A stretch of 64,000 nt of DNA from DASPPF01 sp032906705. GTDB taxonomy: Archaea > Thermoproteota > Nitrososphaeria > Nitrososphaerales > Gagatemarchaeaceae. The position numbers and the translations under genes are program-made. The first letter of the stretch is position 1. Each line of letters starts with the position of its first letter. Below are positions 39,427 through 48,193 of the stretch, in pieces. The stretch covers positions 1 to 64,000 of the forward strand of contig JAJTZC010000002.1 in assembly GCA_032906705.1 (NCBI GenBank). The letters are read 5' to 3'. A model generated the notes under the pieces. That model was not told the origin of the DNA. It was given only the letters and a program-made list of their open reading frames with translations, and searched no databases.

Positions 39427-41088
39427 GTGGATGAGCTCAACAGCCAAAGCACGATTATAACTGCCGCCCTTCCCTACGCGAATGCGGACCTCCACCTGGG
39501 CGGCGTGGCAAGCACGTATCTCCCTGCTGACATACTCTACAGATATCTGAAGCTCAGAGGCAGGAACGCAATCCAGATCTGCGCGTCTGACGACTACGGC
39601 ACGCCGATCCTGATAGCCGCGGAGAAGGAGGGCAAGAAGCCGAGCGAGTACGTTGCACTATGGAACAAGAGGTTCAGGGAGGACCTCGCAGGGCTTGGAA
39701 TAGAGTACGACCTGTTTGACAGGACGAGTTCGCCGGAGAACGTGGCGCTGGTCCAGAGCTTCTTCACGAAGCTGAATGAAAACGGCTATGTTTTCGTCTC
39801 CGAGGTGGGCCAATTCTACTGTGAGTACGACAAGAAGTTCCTCCCGGACAGGTATGTGAAGGGAAAGTGCCCCTACTGCGAGGCGGAGGATCAGTATTCC
39901 GACGGGTGTGAGAACTGCGGCCGCACACTTCAGACGGGACAGATCCTGGAACCCCACTGCGCCATCTGCGGGAGGCCGCCCGTGATCAGGAAGAGCTCGC
40001 ACTACTTCTTCAGGCTCTCCGCCTTCGCGGATAGATTGCGGAAGTGGCTCGTGGAGAACAAGAACCTCCAGTCCGACGCGAAGAACTACGTTCTCAACTG
40101 GATCAAAGACGGGCTCCAGGACTGGGACATCACCAGGGACCTAGAGTGGGGGGTCACGATACCCCTCAAGGAGGCGAAGGGCAAGGTTCTGTACGGCTGG
40201 TTCGACAACCACCTCTGCTACATCAGCGCGGCGCTCAAGGCGAGCGGCAGGAGAGGGGAGGAGGGCATCAAGTTCTGGAACGAATCCACTCTCTACCATT
40301 TCATCGGCAAGGACATCGTCTATCACCATTACCTCTTCCTGCCAAGCATGAGGATGGGGGAGGGCGGCTACAAGCTGCCGGACCAGATTCCGACGAGGGG
40401 CCACCTCCTGCTGAAGGGAAGGAAGATCTCAAAGAGCAGGCACTGGGTGATAACGATTCGCGACTTCCTCGCGCTCTTCCCTGCGGACTATCTCCGCTTC
40501 TACCTCACGAGAATCGTACCGTACAGCCAAGCGGATGCCGACTTCAGCTGGGAAGAGTTCAGGGACAAGATCAACAACGAGTTGGTGGCGAGTGTGGGGA
40601 ACTTTGCATACCGCGCTCTTGTGTTCGTCAAGAACAACTTCGGCGGAGTTGTTCCGAAGCCGGGCGAACCAGGGGAAGAAGAGGAGGGACTACTCGCGGA
40701 ACTCGAGCGGGCGTCGGCTGAGGCCTCGTCCTTGATCGAGCAGGGGCACTACGACCGCGCGCTAAGACGCGTGCTGGAGCTCTCCTCGAAGTGCAACCAG
40801 TACTTTCAGCACAAAGCGCCCTGGGAAAACGCGGGGCAAAGCAACACCACGGTGTACTATTCATGCAACCTGCTCGCGAGCTTGGCAGTGTTGCTGCATC
40901 CCTTCCTTCCGTTCAGCTCCGACGAATTCTGGGTGCAACTCGGGCTGGTTGGAGGACCAAGACAGGCAGGTTGGCAAGCTGCGCGCACGCTCAACGTCCA
41001 CGCCGGACAGAAGATTGGCAGACCCGCCCCTGTGTTCAGAAAAATCGAAGACGGCGACTTGGTGAAAGCTGAGGGACTGCTCCACTGA
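39427..41088 (+). CDS. metG: methionyl-tRNA synthetase
   Basis: This class I synthetase of 553 residues has the HIGH-type motif as LPYANADLHLGG (about 15-26), zinc knuckles CPYCEAE...CENCGRT...CAICGRP (about 138-187), KDIVYHHYLFLPSM, and KMSKS as GRKISKSRHW (about 335). The anticodon-binding helical domain follows, and the EMAP-like C-terminal domain is absent. TATA-like GGTTATTAC (39395-39403) lies 24 nt before the GTG start, a leaderless gene. Confidence 0.96.
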   Translation: MDELNSQSTIITAALPYANADLHLGGVASTYLPADILYRYLKLRGRNAIQICASDDYGTPILIAAEKEGKKPSEYVALWNKRFREDLAGLGIEYDLFDRTSSPENVALVQSFFTKLNENGYVFVSEVGQFYCEYDKKFLPDRYVKGKCPYCEAEDQYSDGCENCGRTLQTGQILEPHCAICGRPPVIRKSSHYFFRLSAFADRLRKWLVENKNLQSDAKNYVLNWIKDGLQDWDITRDLEWGVTIPLKEAKGKVLYGWFDNHLCYISAALKASGRRGEEGIKFWNESTLYHFIGKDIVYHHYLFLPSMRMGEGGYKLPDQIPTRGHLLLKGRKISKSRHWVITIRDFLALFPADYLRFYLTRIVPYSQADADFSWEEFRDKINNELVASVGNFAYRALVFVKNNFGGVVPKPGEPGEEEEGLLAELERASAEASSLIEQGHYDRALRRVLELSSKCNQYFQHKAPWENAGQSNTTVYYSCNLLASLAVLLHPFLPFSSDEFWVQLGLVGGPRQAGWQAARTLNVHAGQKIGRPAPVFRKIEDGDLVKAEGLLH

Positions 41089-42117
41089 TCATTCGCAGGA
41101 CGGGATGGACTCTAGGCCCTCGGAGAGTGCGAAATCCATCTCGTCGTCCATCACCCTGTCCCCGAGCACCTTCGCGACGGGGTCGTAGTCATCGTACTTC
41201 GTTGATTTGAAACCGGAAGCGAGGAGGCTCACCTGGAGCTGGGACGAGCCCGAGTAGTTGACCCCGTACTCCACATCAACTGCCTGATTGTTTATCATGG
41301 AACCGAGCCTCTTCACGGCCACGCCCACGCCCGAGGCCGAGAGCGAGGCGTCCCCGGTTAGGATCACAACCGCGTGGTTCGCCTCTTTGGTCTCGGCAAG
41401 CCTGCCAATGGAGACCACGGCGCCAGCGAGGGCCTCCTCCGCCTTGTCGGGCGAGTTCGAGTTCGACACGCCTAGCAGCGAGTAGCCGTCCTGGAGGACG
41501 GTCCCGAGTACCTTGTTGAGGCCGACCGGGACAGACGACTCCGACGACCTGCAGAGAAGCGAGGTCAGCGTCTTGGCCGCCTCCCTGTTCGCTGTGGTGT
41601 AGATGTCTGTCAGTGTGGAGCGGTTGGGGGAGGAGTTCAGAAGCGTGTCGTTGTCAATGACGATGACCCCGCGTGCGGCGCTCCGCAGCCGCCTGAGAGA
41701 GACGCCAGCGTGGAACCTGAGCTTCTTCTCGAACTCGAACGGCATCACGGCGACCCCGACTGTGACCGCCCCAGACTCTTGAGCCATCGAGGCCACCATC
41801 GGGGACAGGCCGCTGCCCGTGGCGCCTCCAAGGCCGGCGACCACGAATGCCACCTTGGCCCCCTTGAGGACGCGTCTGATCTCGTCACAGTACCTCAGCG
41901 CCAGGCCTCTCACGAAGGCCGGAGTCAGTTTCTGGTCCACTGGGGAGTCTATCTTGATCACTTCGGCGTCGTGGACGCCCTCGAAATCGTTGCTGTCGCA
42001 TGAAATGAAGACAAACCTGTCGATGAGAAGGGACTCCCTGCTGAGGAGTGAGACGACCCTGCTGCCCGCGCTCCCGATGCCAACAGCGATTGTCTCCCCA
42101 GAATTGAAGTCTAGCAT
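41089..42117 (-). CDS. divergent FtsZ/tubulin-superfamily protein
   Basis: The 342-residue protein keeps the tubulin/FtsZ GTPase core: AVGIGSAGSRVV (T1), FISCDSNDF (T2), and the signature loop as VAGLGGATGSGLSP (T4, G-G-G-T-G-T/S-G in FtsZ, here G-G-A-T-G-S-G). The synergy T7 loop expected as N-L-D-F-x-D reads INNQAVDVEYG, so at least one catalytic acid is shifted or lost. It may polymerise with weak GTPase activity or act as a regulatory paralog; it also differs from CetZ. Divergent FtsZ-like proteins are known in Thaumarchaeota whose division uses Cdv proteins. Convergent with metG, separated by 0 nt. Confidence 0.8.
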   Translation of the reverse strand: MLDFNSGETIAVGIGSAGSRVVSLLSRESLLIDRFVFISCDSNDFEGVHDAEVIKIDSPVDQKLTPAFVRGLALRYCDEIRRVLKGAKVAFVVAGLGGATGSGLSPMVASMAQESGAVTVGVAVMPFEFEKKLRFHAGVSLRRLRSAARGVIVIDNDTLLNSSPNRSTLTDIYTTANREAAKTLTSLLCRSSESSVPVGLNKVLGTVLQDGYSLLGVSNSNSPDKAEEALAGAVVSIGRLAETKEANHAVVILTGDASLSASGVGVAVKRLGSMINNQAVDVEYGVNYSGSSQLQVSLLASGFKSTKYDDYDPVAKVLGDRVMDDEMDFALSEGLESIPSCE

Positions 42118-42230
42118 CTTGGAGCGTGACTTCGTTGCGGGCGAGGGGATTTACGACCCCACGAAGCAAGAATATAGACAAATTGTTCATACAATCTTGA
42201 CTCTCGACAGCGGGAAGGGTGTAGAGGAAT

Positions 42231-42545
42231 TCACTTCAGGTTCTTTTGTCTGGCGTCATCCTTGTTGATTAGCCTGTTCACGAGGTCGTCCATCATGTGG
42301 CCTCCGCATTCAACGCGGACCGCGGTCGCGCCATCAACTGAGAGCGCGGTTTCCCTGATGTTCCGTCCTGTGTTCACCGCGAGCGGACTGTAGGCAGAGA
42401 GTGGCTGAAACCGTATCCGCAAAGAGCCAGTTGTCAGTTCCGCCACATCGGTCACGATGTTCAACTCGCCGAATCTCCGGCCAGTCTCCTCGTCGACCAG
42501 CTCGTTCAGTTTCTCGGTGACCCTGTTCGCAAGGTCGCTGACCAT
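42231..42545 (-). CDS. MIP18/DUF59-like protein
   Basis: About 104 residues with the MIP18 (PaaD/SufT-like) alpha-beta pattern: LNELVDEETGRRFGELNIVT, DVAELTTGSLRIRFQPLS, and a last strand VRVECGG. The Cys usually found in the C-P-L motif is Ser here (SAYSPLAVN), so Fe-S assembly chemistry at that site is doubtful. ATG at 42545; the frame extending to 42593 is not conserved. Lies 41 nt downstream of gcvPB on the same strand. Confidence 0.6.
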   Translation of the reverse strand: MVSDLANRVTEKLNELVDEETGRRFGELNIVTDVAELTTGSLRIRFQPLSAYSPLAVNTGRNIRETALSVDGATAVRVECGGHMMDDLVNRLINKDDARQKNLK

Positions 42546-42586
42546 GTTCGAGTCCTCACCCTCCCTTCGGTTATAAGGCTCTGCCG

Positions 42587-44062
42587 CTACCAATGGACCC
42601 TCAGGGTCTTGGGATGCGAAGCCTTGACCTCGTCAACCTTTCCGACTGAGGTGTTCTTCGGCACATCGCCCAAGGTCCCGTCACGGAGCGACCGGGATAT
42701 CGAGTTGAGCGCCCCGGCGTATTCGTCCAAGATCTCGAGCGGTTCCGATTCCGTGGGTTCGAGCATGAGGGCCTCGTTCACAATCAAGGGGAAGTAGACC
42801 GTTGGTGCGTGCATGCCGTAGTCCAGGATGGCCTTGGCCACCTTCATCGCGCTCCCCGGAAGGTCGCTCCTGACCGAGACGACAGCCTCGTGTTTCCTCC
42901 AGAGTCCCTTTCCGTGCGTTACTGGAAAGGCTTCTGGGTCCAGGGAGCGCCAAAGGTAGTTCGCAGCGAGAACCGCAAGCGAAGAGACGTTTGAAAGGCC
43001 GTCAGGGCCTAGGAGCCGGATGTACGCGTAGGCCCTGAGAAGTACCGCAGAGTTGCCGACGAACCCCTTGAGTGGGCCGATCGTGTGCCTGAGGCTGTGG
43101 TCGAGCACATATCGGCCCTTGTGGCGAGATATCACCGGGACAGGGAGGTAATCCACGAGTCTGCGCGAGACGCCGACTGGCCCTGCGCCCGGCCCTCCGC
43201 CTCCGTGGGGAGTCGCGAAGGTCTTGTGGAGATTCAGGTGGACGATGTCGAAGCCCATGTCCCCGGGTCTGGACTTTCCGAGCAGTGCGTTCATGTTTGC
43301 GCCGTCGTAGTACATCAACCCTCCCGCATCGTGGACAGCCTTGCATACCTCGACCACTTCGCTCTCGAAGAGACCGAGTGTGTTTGGGACTGTGAACATC
43401 ATGCCTGCGGTCTTTTTCGAGACGAGGTTCTCGACCGCACTCGCGCGGACCAGGCCTGATTCGTCCGAAGGCACCTTGACTACATTGAACCCGGCCATCG
43501 CCGCGCTTGCCGGGTTGCTTCCGTGCGCGGAGTCGGGTACTAGGATCTCGTCCTTTCCCACCAGTCCTTGATCGAGGAGATACTTCCTTGTTATCAGCGC
43601 GCCAGCCAGCTCGCCCTGAGCCCCGGCCGCGGTGGAGAGCGAGAAGCGGTGCATGCCCGTCACTTCGCTGAGTATCTCCCCGAGCTCGTAGAGAATCGAA
43701 AGAAGACCCTGGATGGTCTCGGGCGGCTGGAGCGGGTGCGCGTTCCTGATGCCGTCGGAACCGGAGATCATCTCCGAGACCTTCGGGTTGTACTTCATCG
43801 TGCAACTGCCGAGCGGATACATCCCAAGCTCCACCGAGAAGTTCATCTGCGAAAGCCTGTTGAAGTGCCTCAAGACCTGGAGCTCGGACAGCTCCGGGAG
43901 ATTGACTGATTCGCGCCTCATTGCCGGCGGGATGAAGGATTCCGGGTTGCGGGTCCAGCGCCTGATCTTGGGGTCGATGGGTGGGACGAAGCCGACCCTG
44001 CCCTCCTTGCTGAGCTCCTTCAGGAGAGGCTCGTCCCAATAGGCCTGCCTGAACTTCCGCAT
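42587..44062 (-). CDS. gcvPB: glycine dehydrogenase (decarboxylating) subunit 2
   Basis: The PLP-bearing half of split P-protein shows YPLGSCTMKYNPKV, STAAGAQGELAGALITRKYL, DSAHGSNPASAAMAGFNV, NTLGLFE, YYDGANMNALLG and the PLP lysine in LNLHKTFATPHGGGGPGAGP. It starts at ATG 44062, 2 nt after the gcvPA stop; the long open frame further upstream shadows gcvPA. The two subunits decarboxylate glycine and pass aminomethyl to the H-protein, which is not in this window. Confidence 0.96.
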   Translation of the reverse strand: MRKFRQAYWDEPLLKELSKEGRVGFVPPIDPKIRRWTRNPESFIPPAMRRESVNLPELSELQVLRHFNRLSQMNFSVELGMYPLGSCTMKYNPKVSEMISGSDGIRNAHPLQPPETIQGLLSILYELGEILSEVTGMHRFSLSTAAGAQGELAGALITRKYLLDQGLVGKDEILVPDSAHGSNPASAAMAGFNVVKVPSDESGLVRASAVENLVSKKTAGMMFTVPNTLGLFESEVVEVCKAVHDAGGLMYYDGANMNALLGKSRPGDMGFDIVHLNLHKTFATPHGGGGPGAGPVGVSRRLVDYLPVPVISRHKGRYVLDHSLRHTIGPLKGFVGNSAVLLRAYAYIRLLGPDGLSNVSSLAVLAANYLWRSLDPEAFPVTHGKGLWRKHEAVVSVRSDLPGSAMKVAKAILDYGMHAPTVYFPLIVNEALMLEPTESEPLEILDEYAGALNSISRSLRDGTLGDVPKNTSVGKVDEVKASHPKTLRVHW

Positions 44063-44064
44063 GC

Positions 44065-45456
44065 TCAGGTCGCCTCCTCGAGTGCAGCAGCCAGCCTGTC
44101 TATGTCCTCGGAGGTATGGACCTCTGTCACGCAGAAGAGGCCGACCCTCGGGCCCAGGCCGAACTCCCGGCCGACTGGATGCCCCGCCAAGATCTTCCGC
44201 TTCAGGAGCCTCCTCTGGATGGACCGGGCCGTCCCCTTTGGATATCCCACCGCGAATTCCTTGAAGAACGCCCCGCTGAAGTACGGAGAGCTGACGCCAC
44301 GTATCCGCGAGAGCCTCTTCGCCGCGTAGTGCGAGTTCGAGAGAACGGTCTCGCCGAGCTTGCGGAACCCGGTCTTCCCGAGCAGCGCCAGGTAGCTGGC
44401 GGCAGCAAGAGCCATCAGCGATTGGTTGGTGCATATGTTCGAGGTCGCGGCCTCCCGCCTGATGTGCTGCTCGCGCGTCTGGAGGACCATCGCGAACGCC
44501 TTCTGAGCGGGGTCGGCGACCGATGTCGTGATGCCTATCAGCCTGCCCGGCATGCTCCTGGCGAGTCTGGTGTCCTTCACCGCGAATATGCCGAGGTGGG
44601 GACCGCCGTAGTTCATCGGGATTCCCAGCGGCTGCCCTTCGCCGACTACCACGTCGGCTCCATAGGATCCGGGCTCTCTGACCATGGAGAGCGATATCGG
44701 GTCGACGCCGGCGATGGCCAGCCCGCCGACTGCGTGCACGGCGTAGACGAGCTCCCCGGCCTCCTCCTCGATCACGCCGAAGTAGTTCGGGTTCTCGAAG
44801 TAAAGCGCCGCCACCTCGTCGGAGAGCTTGAGCCGCGCGTCACGCGCGTCCACCCTGCCCGTCGCTCTGTCGAATGCGACGCGCTCGACGCTCATTCCGA
44901 GAGGCTCGACGTATGTGTTCAGAACGGACAGCCTCTCCGGCCCCACGTTGCCCGCGACCAGCACCTTGGTCCTGCCAGTCACCCTGGCTGCCATCCTCGC
45001 CGCCTCCCCGGCCGCCGAAGCCCAGTCGTAGAGCGAACTGTTGCAGACCTCCATCCCCAAGAGGTCGCACATGAGGCTCTGGTACTCGAAGAGGGACTGG
45101 AGCATCCCCTGGCTTGCTTCAGCCTGATACGGCGTGTAGCTCGTGTAGAACTCCTGCCTGGCCATCAGCGACTCGACCGCGGCCGGGACGTAGTGGGGCC
45201 AGACACCCCCTCCCAGGAAGCATAGCGTACGAGGCGGGGTGTCGTTGGACGCGAGCCGCGCCTGAATCTCCCTCCTCACGGTGTATTCGGATTGTCCTTC
45301 TGGTATCCTGAGTCTCCTCCGCAGGCGGACTGCCGGAGGTATGTCCGAGAAGAGCTCGTCCACTGAGCCCGCCCCGATCCTCCGAAGCATTTCTGAAACC
45401 AGCGCCTCGTCAAGATTTGGGAGCAGGGGGTGACCATCGGACAAGGTTCTATCCAT
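44065..45456 (-). CDS. gcvPA: glycine dehydrogenase (decarboxylating) subunit 1
   Basis: The 463-residue N-terminal half of the P-protein has SLMCDLLGMEVCNSSLYDWA, AGNVGPERL, the glycine-rich VVVGEGQPLGIPMNYGGPH, and TSNICTNQSLMALAAASYLA. It lacks the PLP lysine, as expected for subunit 1. ATG at 45456. The reverse strand of 45471-45480 offers ATTTTAAGCG as TATA box, so one AT-rich element serves both this gene and the divergent 45509 gene. Confidence 0.96.
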   Translation of the reverse strand: MDRTLSDGHPLLPNLDEALVSEMLRRIGAGSVDELFSDIPPAVRLRRRLRIPEGQSEYTVRREIQARLASNDTPPRTLCFLGGGVWPHYVPAAVESLMARQEFYTSYTPYQAEASQGMLQSLFEYQSLMCDLLGMEVCNSSLYDWASAAGEAARMAARVTGRTKVLVAGNVGPERLSVLNTYVEPLGMSVERVAFDRATGRVDARDARLKLSDEVAALYFENPNYFGVIEEEAGELVYAVHAVGGLAIAGVDPISLSMVREPGSYGADVVVGEGQPLGIPMNYGGPHLGIFAVKDTRLARSMPGRLIGITTSVADPAQKAFAMVLQTREQHIRREAATSNICTNQSLMALAAASYLALLGKTGFRKLGETVLSNSHYAAKRLSRIRGVSSPYFSGAFFKEFAVGYPKGTARSIQRRLLKRKILAGHPVGREFGLGPRVGLFCVTEVHTSEDIDRLAAALEEAT

Positions 45457-45471
45457 TGCTCCGCGAAAAAC

Positions 45472-45480
45472 GCTTAAAAT
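45472..45480. promoter_or_regulatory. shared TATA element between gcvPA and the 45509 gene
   Basis: GCTTAAAAT on the + strand lies about 33 nt before the TTG at 45509. The reverse complement lies about 20 nt before the gcvPA ATG. Confidence 0.4.
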
Positions 45481-45508
45481 AAGAACCTAGCGGCACCGCC
45501 TCAATCAA

Positions 45509-47173
45509 TTGAACAGGTTGCGTTCTGCCGCGCTCGTGTTCCTCCTGCTCGCGGCCATTCTTCCGGCTCTCTCGGCAGTGCACGGCCAAGGCGCGCCCCA
45601 GGTTGCCGTCAACAGCCAATACGTGGTGAACCGGTATGGGTACGCGATCATCAACGAGACAGTGAGGCTGTCGAACAACGGGTCGGCGTCCGTGCAAGTA
45701 CCTGACATGCAGTTCGGGTTCGGGGCGATTTCGTCCATGATCACGGGCTTCAACGTCACCGGGTCGGGGTTTTCCGTCCGCCAGTCAACGGGATCGCAGG
45801 GGCCGGCCTACACCGTCAGCGGCGGAGGAACGTCGATTGCAGCGAACGGCAACAGCTCTTTCTCCTTGAAGGCACTCGTCAATGGAATCGTTACGCCGCA
45901 GAATGGGACTCTGAGCGTCCTCCTCCTAACCAGGCCATACCTGAGCTTCGACGCGAGCTCGGTGAAGCTGCTCATCAAGATGCCCGCTTCGACCCAGTTC
46001 AAGTCAACTCCTACCGACTACAAGTTGTCGTTTACTGGGACCAACATCACTTACTCACAGATGCTGACCAATACTTCCCCGCAGCCGGCTCTAACCCAGT
46101 CCTCCCTCGTCTCGGCTTCCAGCAGCCAGGACCTCCATCCGTTGGTTGTCTACTCGACGAGCAGGCAATTCACCATCTCGTCAGCCGGAAACCCCGTGGT
46201 GAGGGACACGCTCTTTCTCAAGAACCTTGGGACCACCAAGCTCCAGACACTGACCGTGTCGCCCCTCACGTCGGCCAACGGCAGGATCACCGTGCTTCCG
46301 CCGACCTCTCCGCCTCTCCTCAGCCCAGCCAACGTTCTGCTGAGCAGCAGGGGCATCGACCTCACCAACGCGGTGATCGGACTCCCCGTCGACCCTGGCG
46401 CGAACCTCACCATCGCATACCAGTACCCCCTCGCGCAGAAGTACTACACTGTCTCCGGGGGCCAGGTAACAATCAAGGCACCACTTGCGCCTCCATTGGC
46501 TGCGTTCGTTAATTCCTACTCGATCGGATTGTCACTGCCTCCGGGCGTGAGCGCGGTCCAGGGGAAGACGCAGGTCAACAGCAACGTCGGGCCGTTCACG
46601 TCGGGAACAACCGAGCTCTCATACGGCCTCTCGGTCGGGTGGGCCCTAGACAGCGGCGTGCCGATAGCCTCCTTCCTGTTCGTTGTCGCCCTCATCGGCC
46701 TGTTCGCCGCGAGGACCGGGATGGCGCCAGCGGAGGCGAAGGAGGAGGAGAGCGCGACGGAAAGGGCCACGGACATGATCAAGGCGTTCGAGGAGAAGAC
46801 AAGCCTGATCAACGGGCTCTTCGAAGAGATTCCGACTGTCGACGCCAACGAGCTGAACAAGGCCTACTTCGACGAGCTCAGGGGCAGGCTCGACACATTC
46901 AGGAGCAGGGCCCTCCAGAGGCTGAACGAGGTCAAGCAGAAATCCACGACACAGAGGTTCTTCGACCTGCTGGGGCAGATACACGAGACGGAGAGGGAGG
47001 TCGAGAGAGCGGCCAAAGACATGCTGAACCTGTACGAGCAGTTCTACATGAGGAGGATGAGGCAAGAGGTGTTCGAGAGGCTGCTGCCCAACTACAAGCG
47101 GAGGCTCGAGAAGGCCCTGAACCAGCTCTCGGATGAGCTGAACACCGCCCAGAGAGAGGCCAAGCTGCTCTAA
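45509..47173 (+). CDS. large surface protein with one membrane helix and cytoplasmic coiled coil
   Basis: The 554-residue protein starts with a signal peptide (AALVFLLLAAILPALSAVHG). A Ser/Thr/Asn-rich extracellular region of about 360 residues follows, built of beta strands and rich in N-x-S/T sequons. A membrane helix comes at about 388-408 (VPIASFLFVVALIGLFAAR), then a charged cytoplasmic coiled coil of about 140 residues (TERATDMIKAFEEK ... LLPNYKRRLEKALNQL). I do not recognise the family. The single-span, beta-rich ectodomain plus internal helices recalls oligosaccharyltransferase accessory subunits such as ribophorin, but nothing decisive is visible. Confidence 0.7.
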   Translation: MNRLRSAALVFLLLAAILPALSAVHGQGAPQVAVNSQYVVNRYGYAIINETVRLSNNGSASVQVPDMQFGFGAISSMITGFNVTGSGFSVRQSTGSQGPAYTVSGGGTSIAANGNSSFSLKALVNGIVTPQNGTLSVLLLTRPYLSFDASSVKLLIKMPASTQFKSTPTDYKLSFTGTNITYSQMLTNTSPQPALTQSSLVSASSSQDLHPLVVYSTSRQFTISSAGNPVVRDTLFLKNLGTTKLQTLTVSPLTSANGRITVLPPTSPPLLSPANVLLSSRGIDLTNAVIGLPVDPGANLTIAYQYPLAQKYYTVSGGQVTIKAPLAPPLAAFVNSYSIGLSLPPGVSAVQGKTQVNSNVGPFTSGTTELSYGLSVGWALDSGVPIASFLFVVALIGLFAARTGMAPAEAKEEESATERATDMIKAFEEKTSLINGLFEEIPTVDANELNKAYFDELRGRLDTFRSRALQRLNEVKQKSTTQRFFDLLGQIHETEREVERAAKDMLNLYEQFYMRRMRQEVFERLLPNYKRRLEKALNQLSDELNTAQREAKLL

Positions 47174-47202
47174 GGACGGCCTGTCGCCATTTTCTCCGCG
47201 GC

Positions 47203-47211
47203 ATATTTATG
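47203..47211 (+). promoter_or_regulatory. TATA box of the thioredoxin reductase gene
   Basis: ATATTTATG lies 29 to 37 nt before the ATG at 47240 and decides for that start over the TTG at 47228. Confidence 0.5.
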
Positions 47212-47239
47212 AAGAGGCGAGCGGGCTTTGCATATTGGG

Positions 47240-48193
47240 ATGGAAAAGGGCGCAAGGAAGCTGGTGATAATCGGGTCCGGCCCCGCAGGCCTCACAGCCG
47301 CGATATACGGGTCAAGAGCTGACCTAGCGCCGCTGGTCTTCATGGGAACGAAGTACGGCGGCCAGTTGATGGTGACGAGCGATGTCGAGAACTTCCCTGG
47401 ATTCCCCGACCCAGTGATGGGGCCTGACCTGATGGAGAATATGAAGTCGCAGGCGGAGAAGCTCGGGGCCGAGCTGGTCCAGGACGACGTGGTGAAGGTG
47501 AATTTCAAGGTCTTCCCCTTCGAGGTCTACACAGCGACAGGAGTGGTGACGGCGCTCTCCGTCATTGTGGCGACAGGCGCGAACCCGAGGAGGCTGAACC
47601 TGGAATCCGAGAGGAGGCTGATGGGGAAGGGCGTCTCGAACTGCGCTGTCTGCGACGGTTTCTTCTTCAGGGGAAAGAAGGTCGCCGTGGTCGGCGGCGG
47701 AGACACGGCGATGGAGGAAGCCACCTTCCTAACAAAGTTCGCGACGAGCGTGCAGGTGATCCACAGGCGAAGCGAGCTCCGGGCGAGCGCGGCCCTGCAG
47801 AAAGAGGCGTTCGCGAACCCGAAGATCAGCTTCATCTGGGACACGGCGGTAGATGATGTGCTGGGAGAAGGGAGGGTAGAAGGAGTGCGATTGAGGAACC
47901 TCACCAGCGGGCAGCGTAGCGACCTAAAGGTGGACGGATTGTTCGTTGCGATAGGATACGACCCGAACACGTCGATTTTCAAAGGTCAGCTCGACCTGGA
48001 CTCGAAAGGATACGCCAAGGTGAAGAACGATACCGAGACCAGCGTGCCAGGGGTCTTCGTTGCGGGGGAAGCACGCGACTTCAGGTACAGGCAGGCTGTG
48101 ACCGCAGCAGCCGACGGGTGCAAGGCTCTCCTCGACGCGGAGAAGTTCGTGAAGACGAAGATTCCGACGGTCCAGCTCTCAGTTGATCACTGA
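47240..48193 (+). CDS. trxB: thioredoxin reductase
   Basis: FAD/NADPH oxidoreductase of about 317 residues: VIIGSGPAGLTAAIYGSRA, the GGQL and ENFPGFP segments, redox centre CAVC (in SNCAVCDGFFF), NADPH motif VAVVGGGDTAMEEA with HRR, and the C-terminal FAD loop. The last normally reads A-G-D-x-x-D but here AGEARDFRYRQAVTAAADG, a conservative Asp-to-Glu change at the FAD ribityl contact. It reduces thioredoxins or glutaredoxin-like proteins. The 3' end overlaps the convergent AmrS gene by 15 nt. Confidence 0.93.
   Translation: MEKGARKLVIIGSGPAGLTAAIYGSRADLAPLVFMGTKYGGQLMVTSDVENFPGFPDPVMGPDLMENMKSQAEKLGAELVQDDVVKVNFKVFPFEVYTATGVVTALSVIVATGANPRRLNLESERRLMGKGVSNCAVCDGFFFRGKKVAVVGGGDTAMEEATFLTKFATSVQVIHRRSELRASAALQKEAFANPKISFIWDTAVDDVLGEGRVEGVRLRNLTSGQRSDLKVDGLFVAIGYDPNTSIFKGQLDLDSKGYAKVKNDTETSVPGVFVAGEARDFRYRQAVTAAADGCKALLDAEKFVKTKIPTVQLSVDH

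Noticed and set aside
44063..44434. 124-residue N-terminal extension of gcvPB
   Set aside because: Overlaps gcvPA out of frame and lacks any conserved sequence; the ATG at 44062 is the usual family start.
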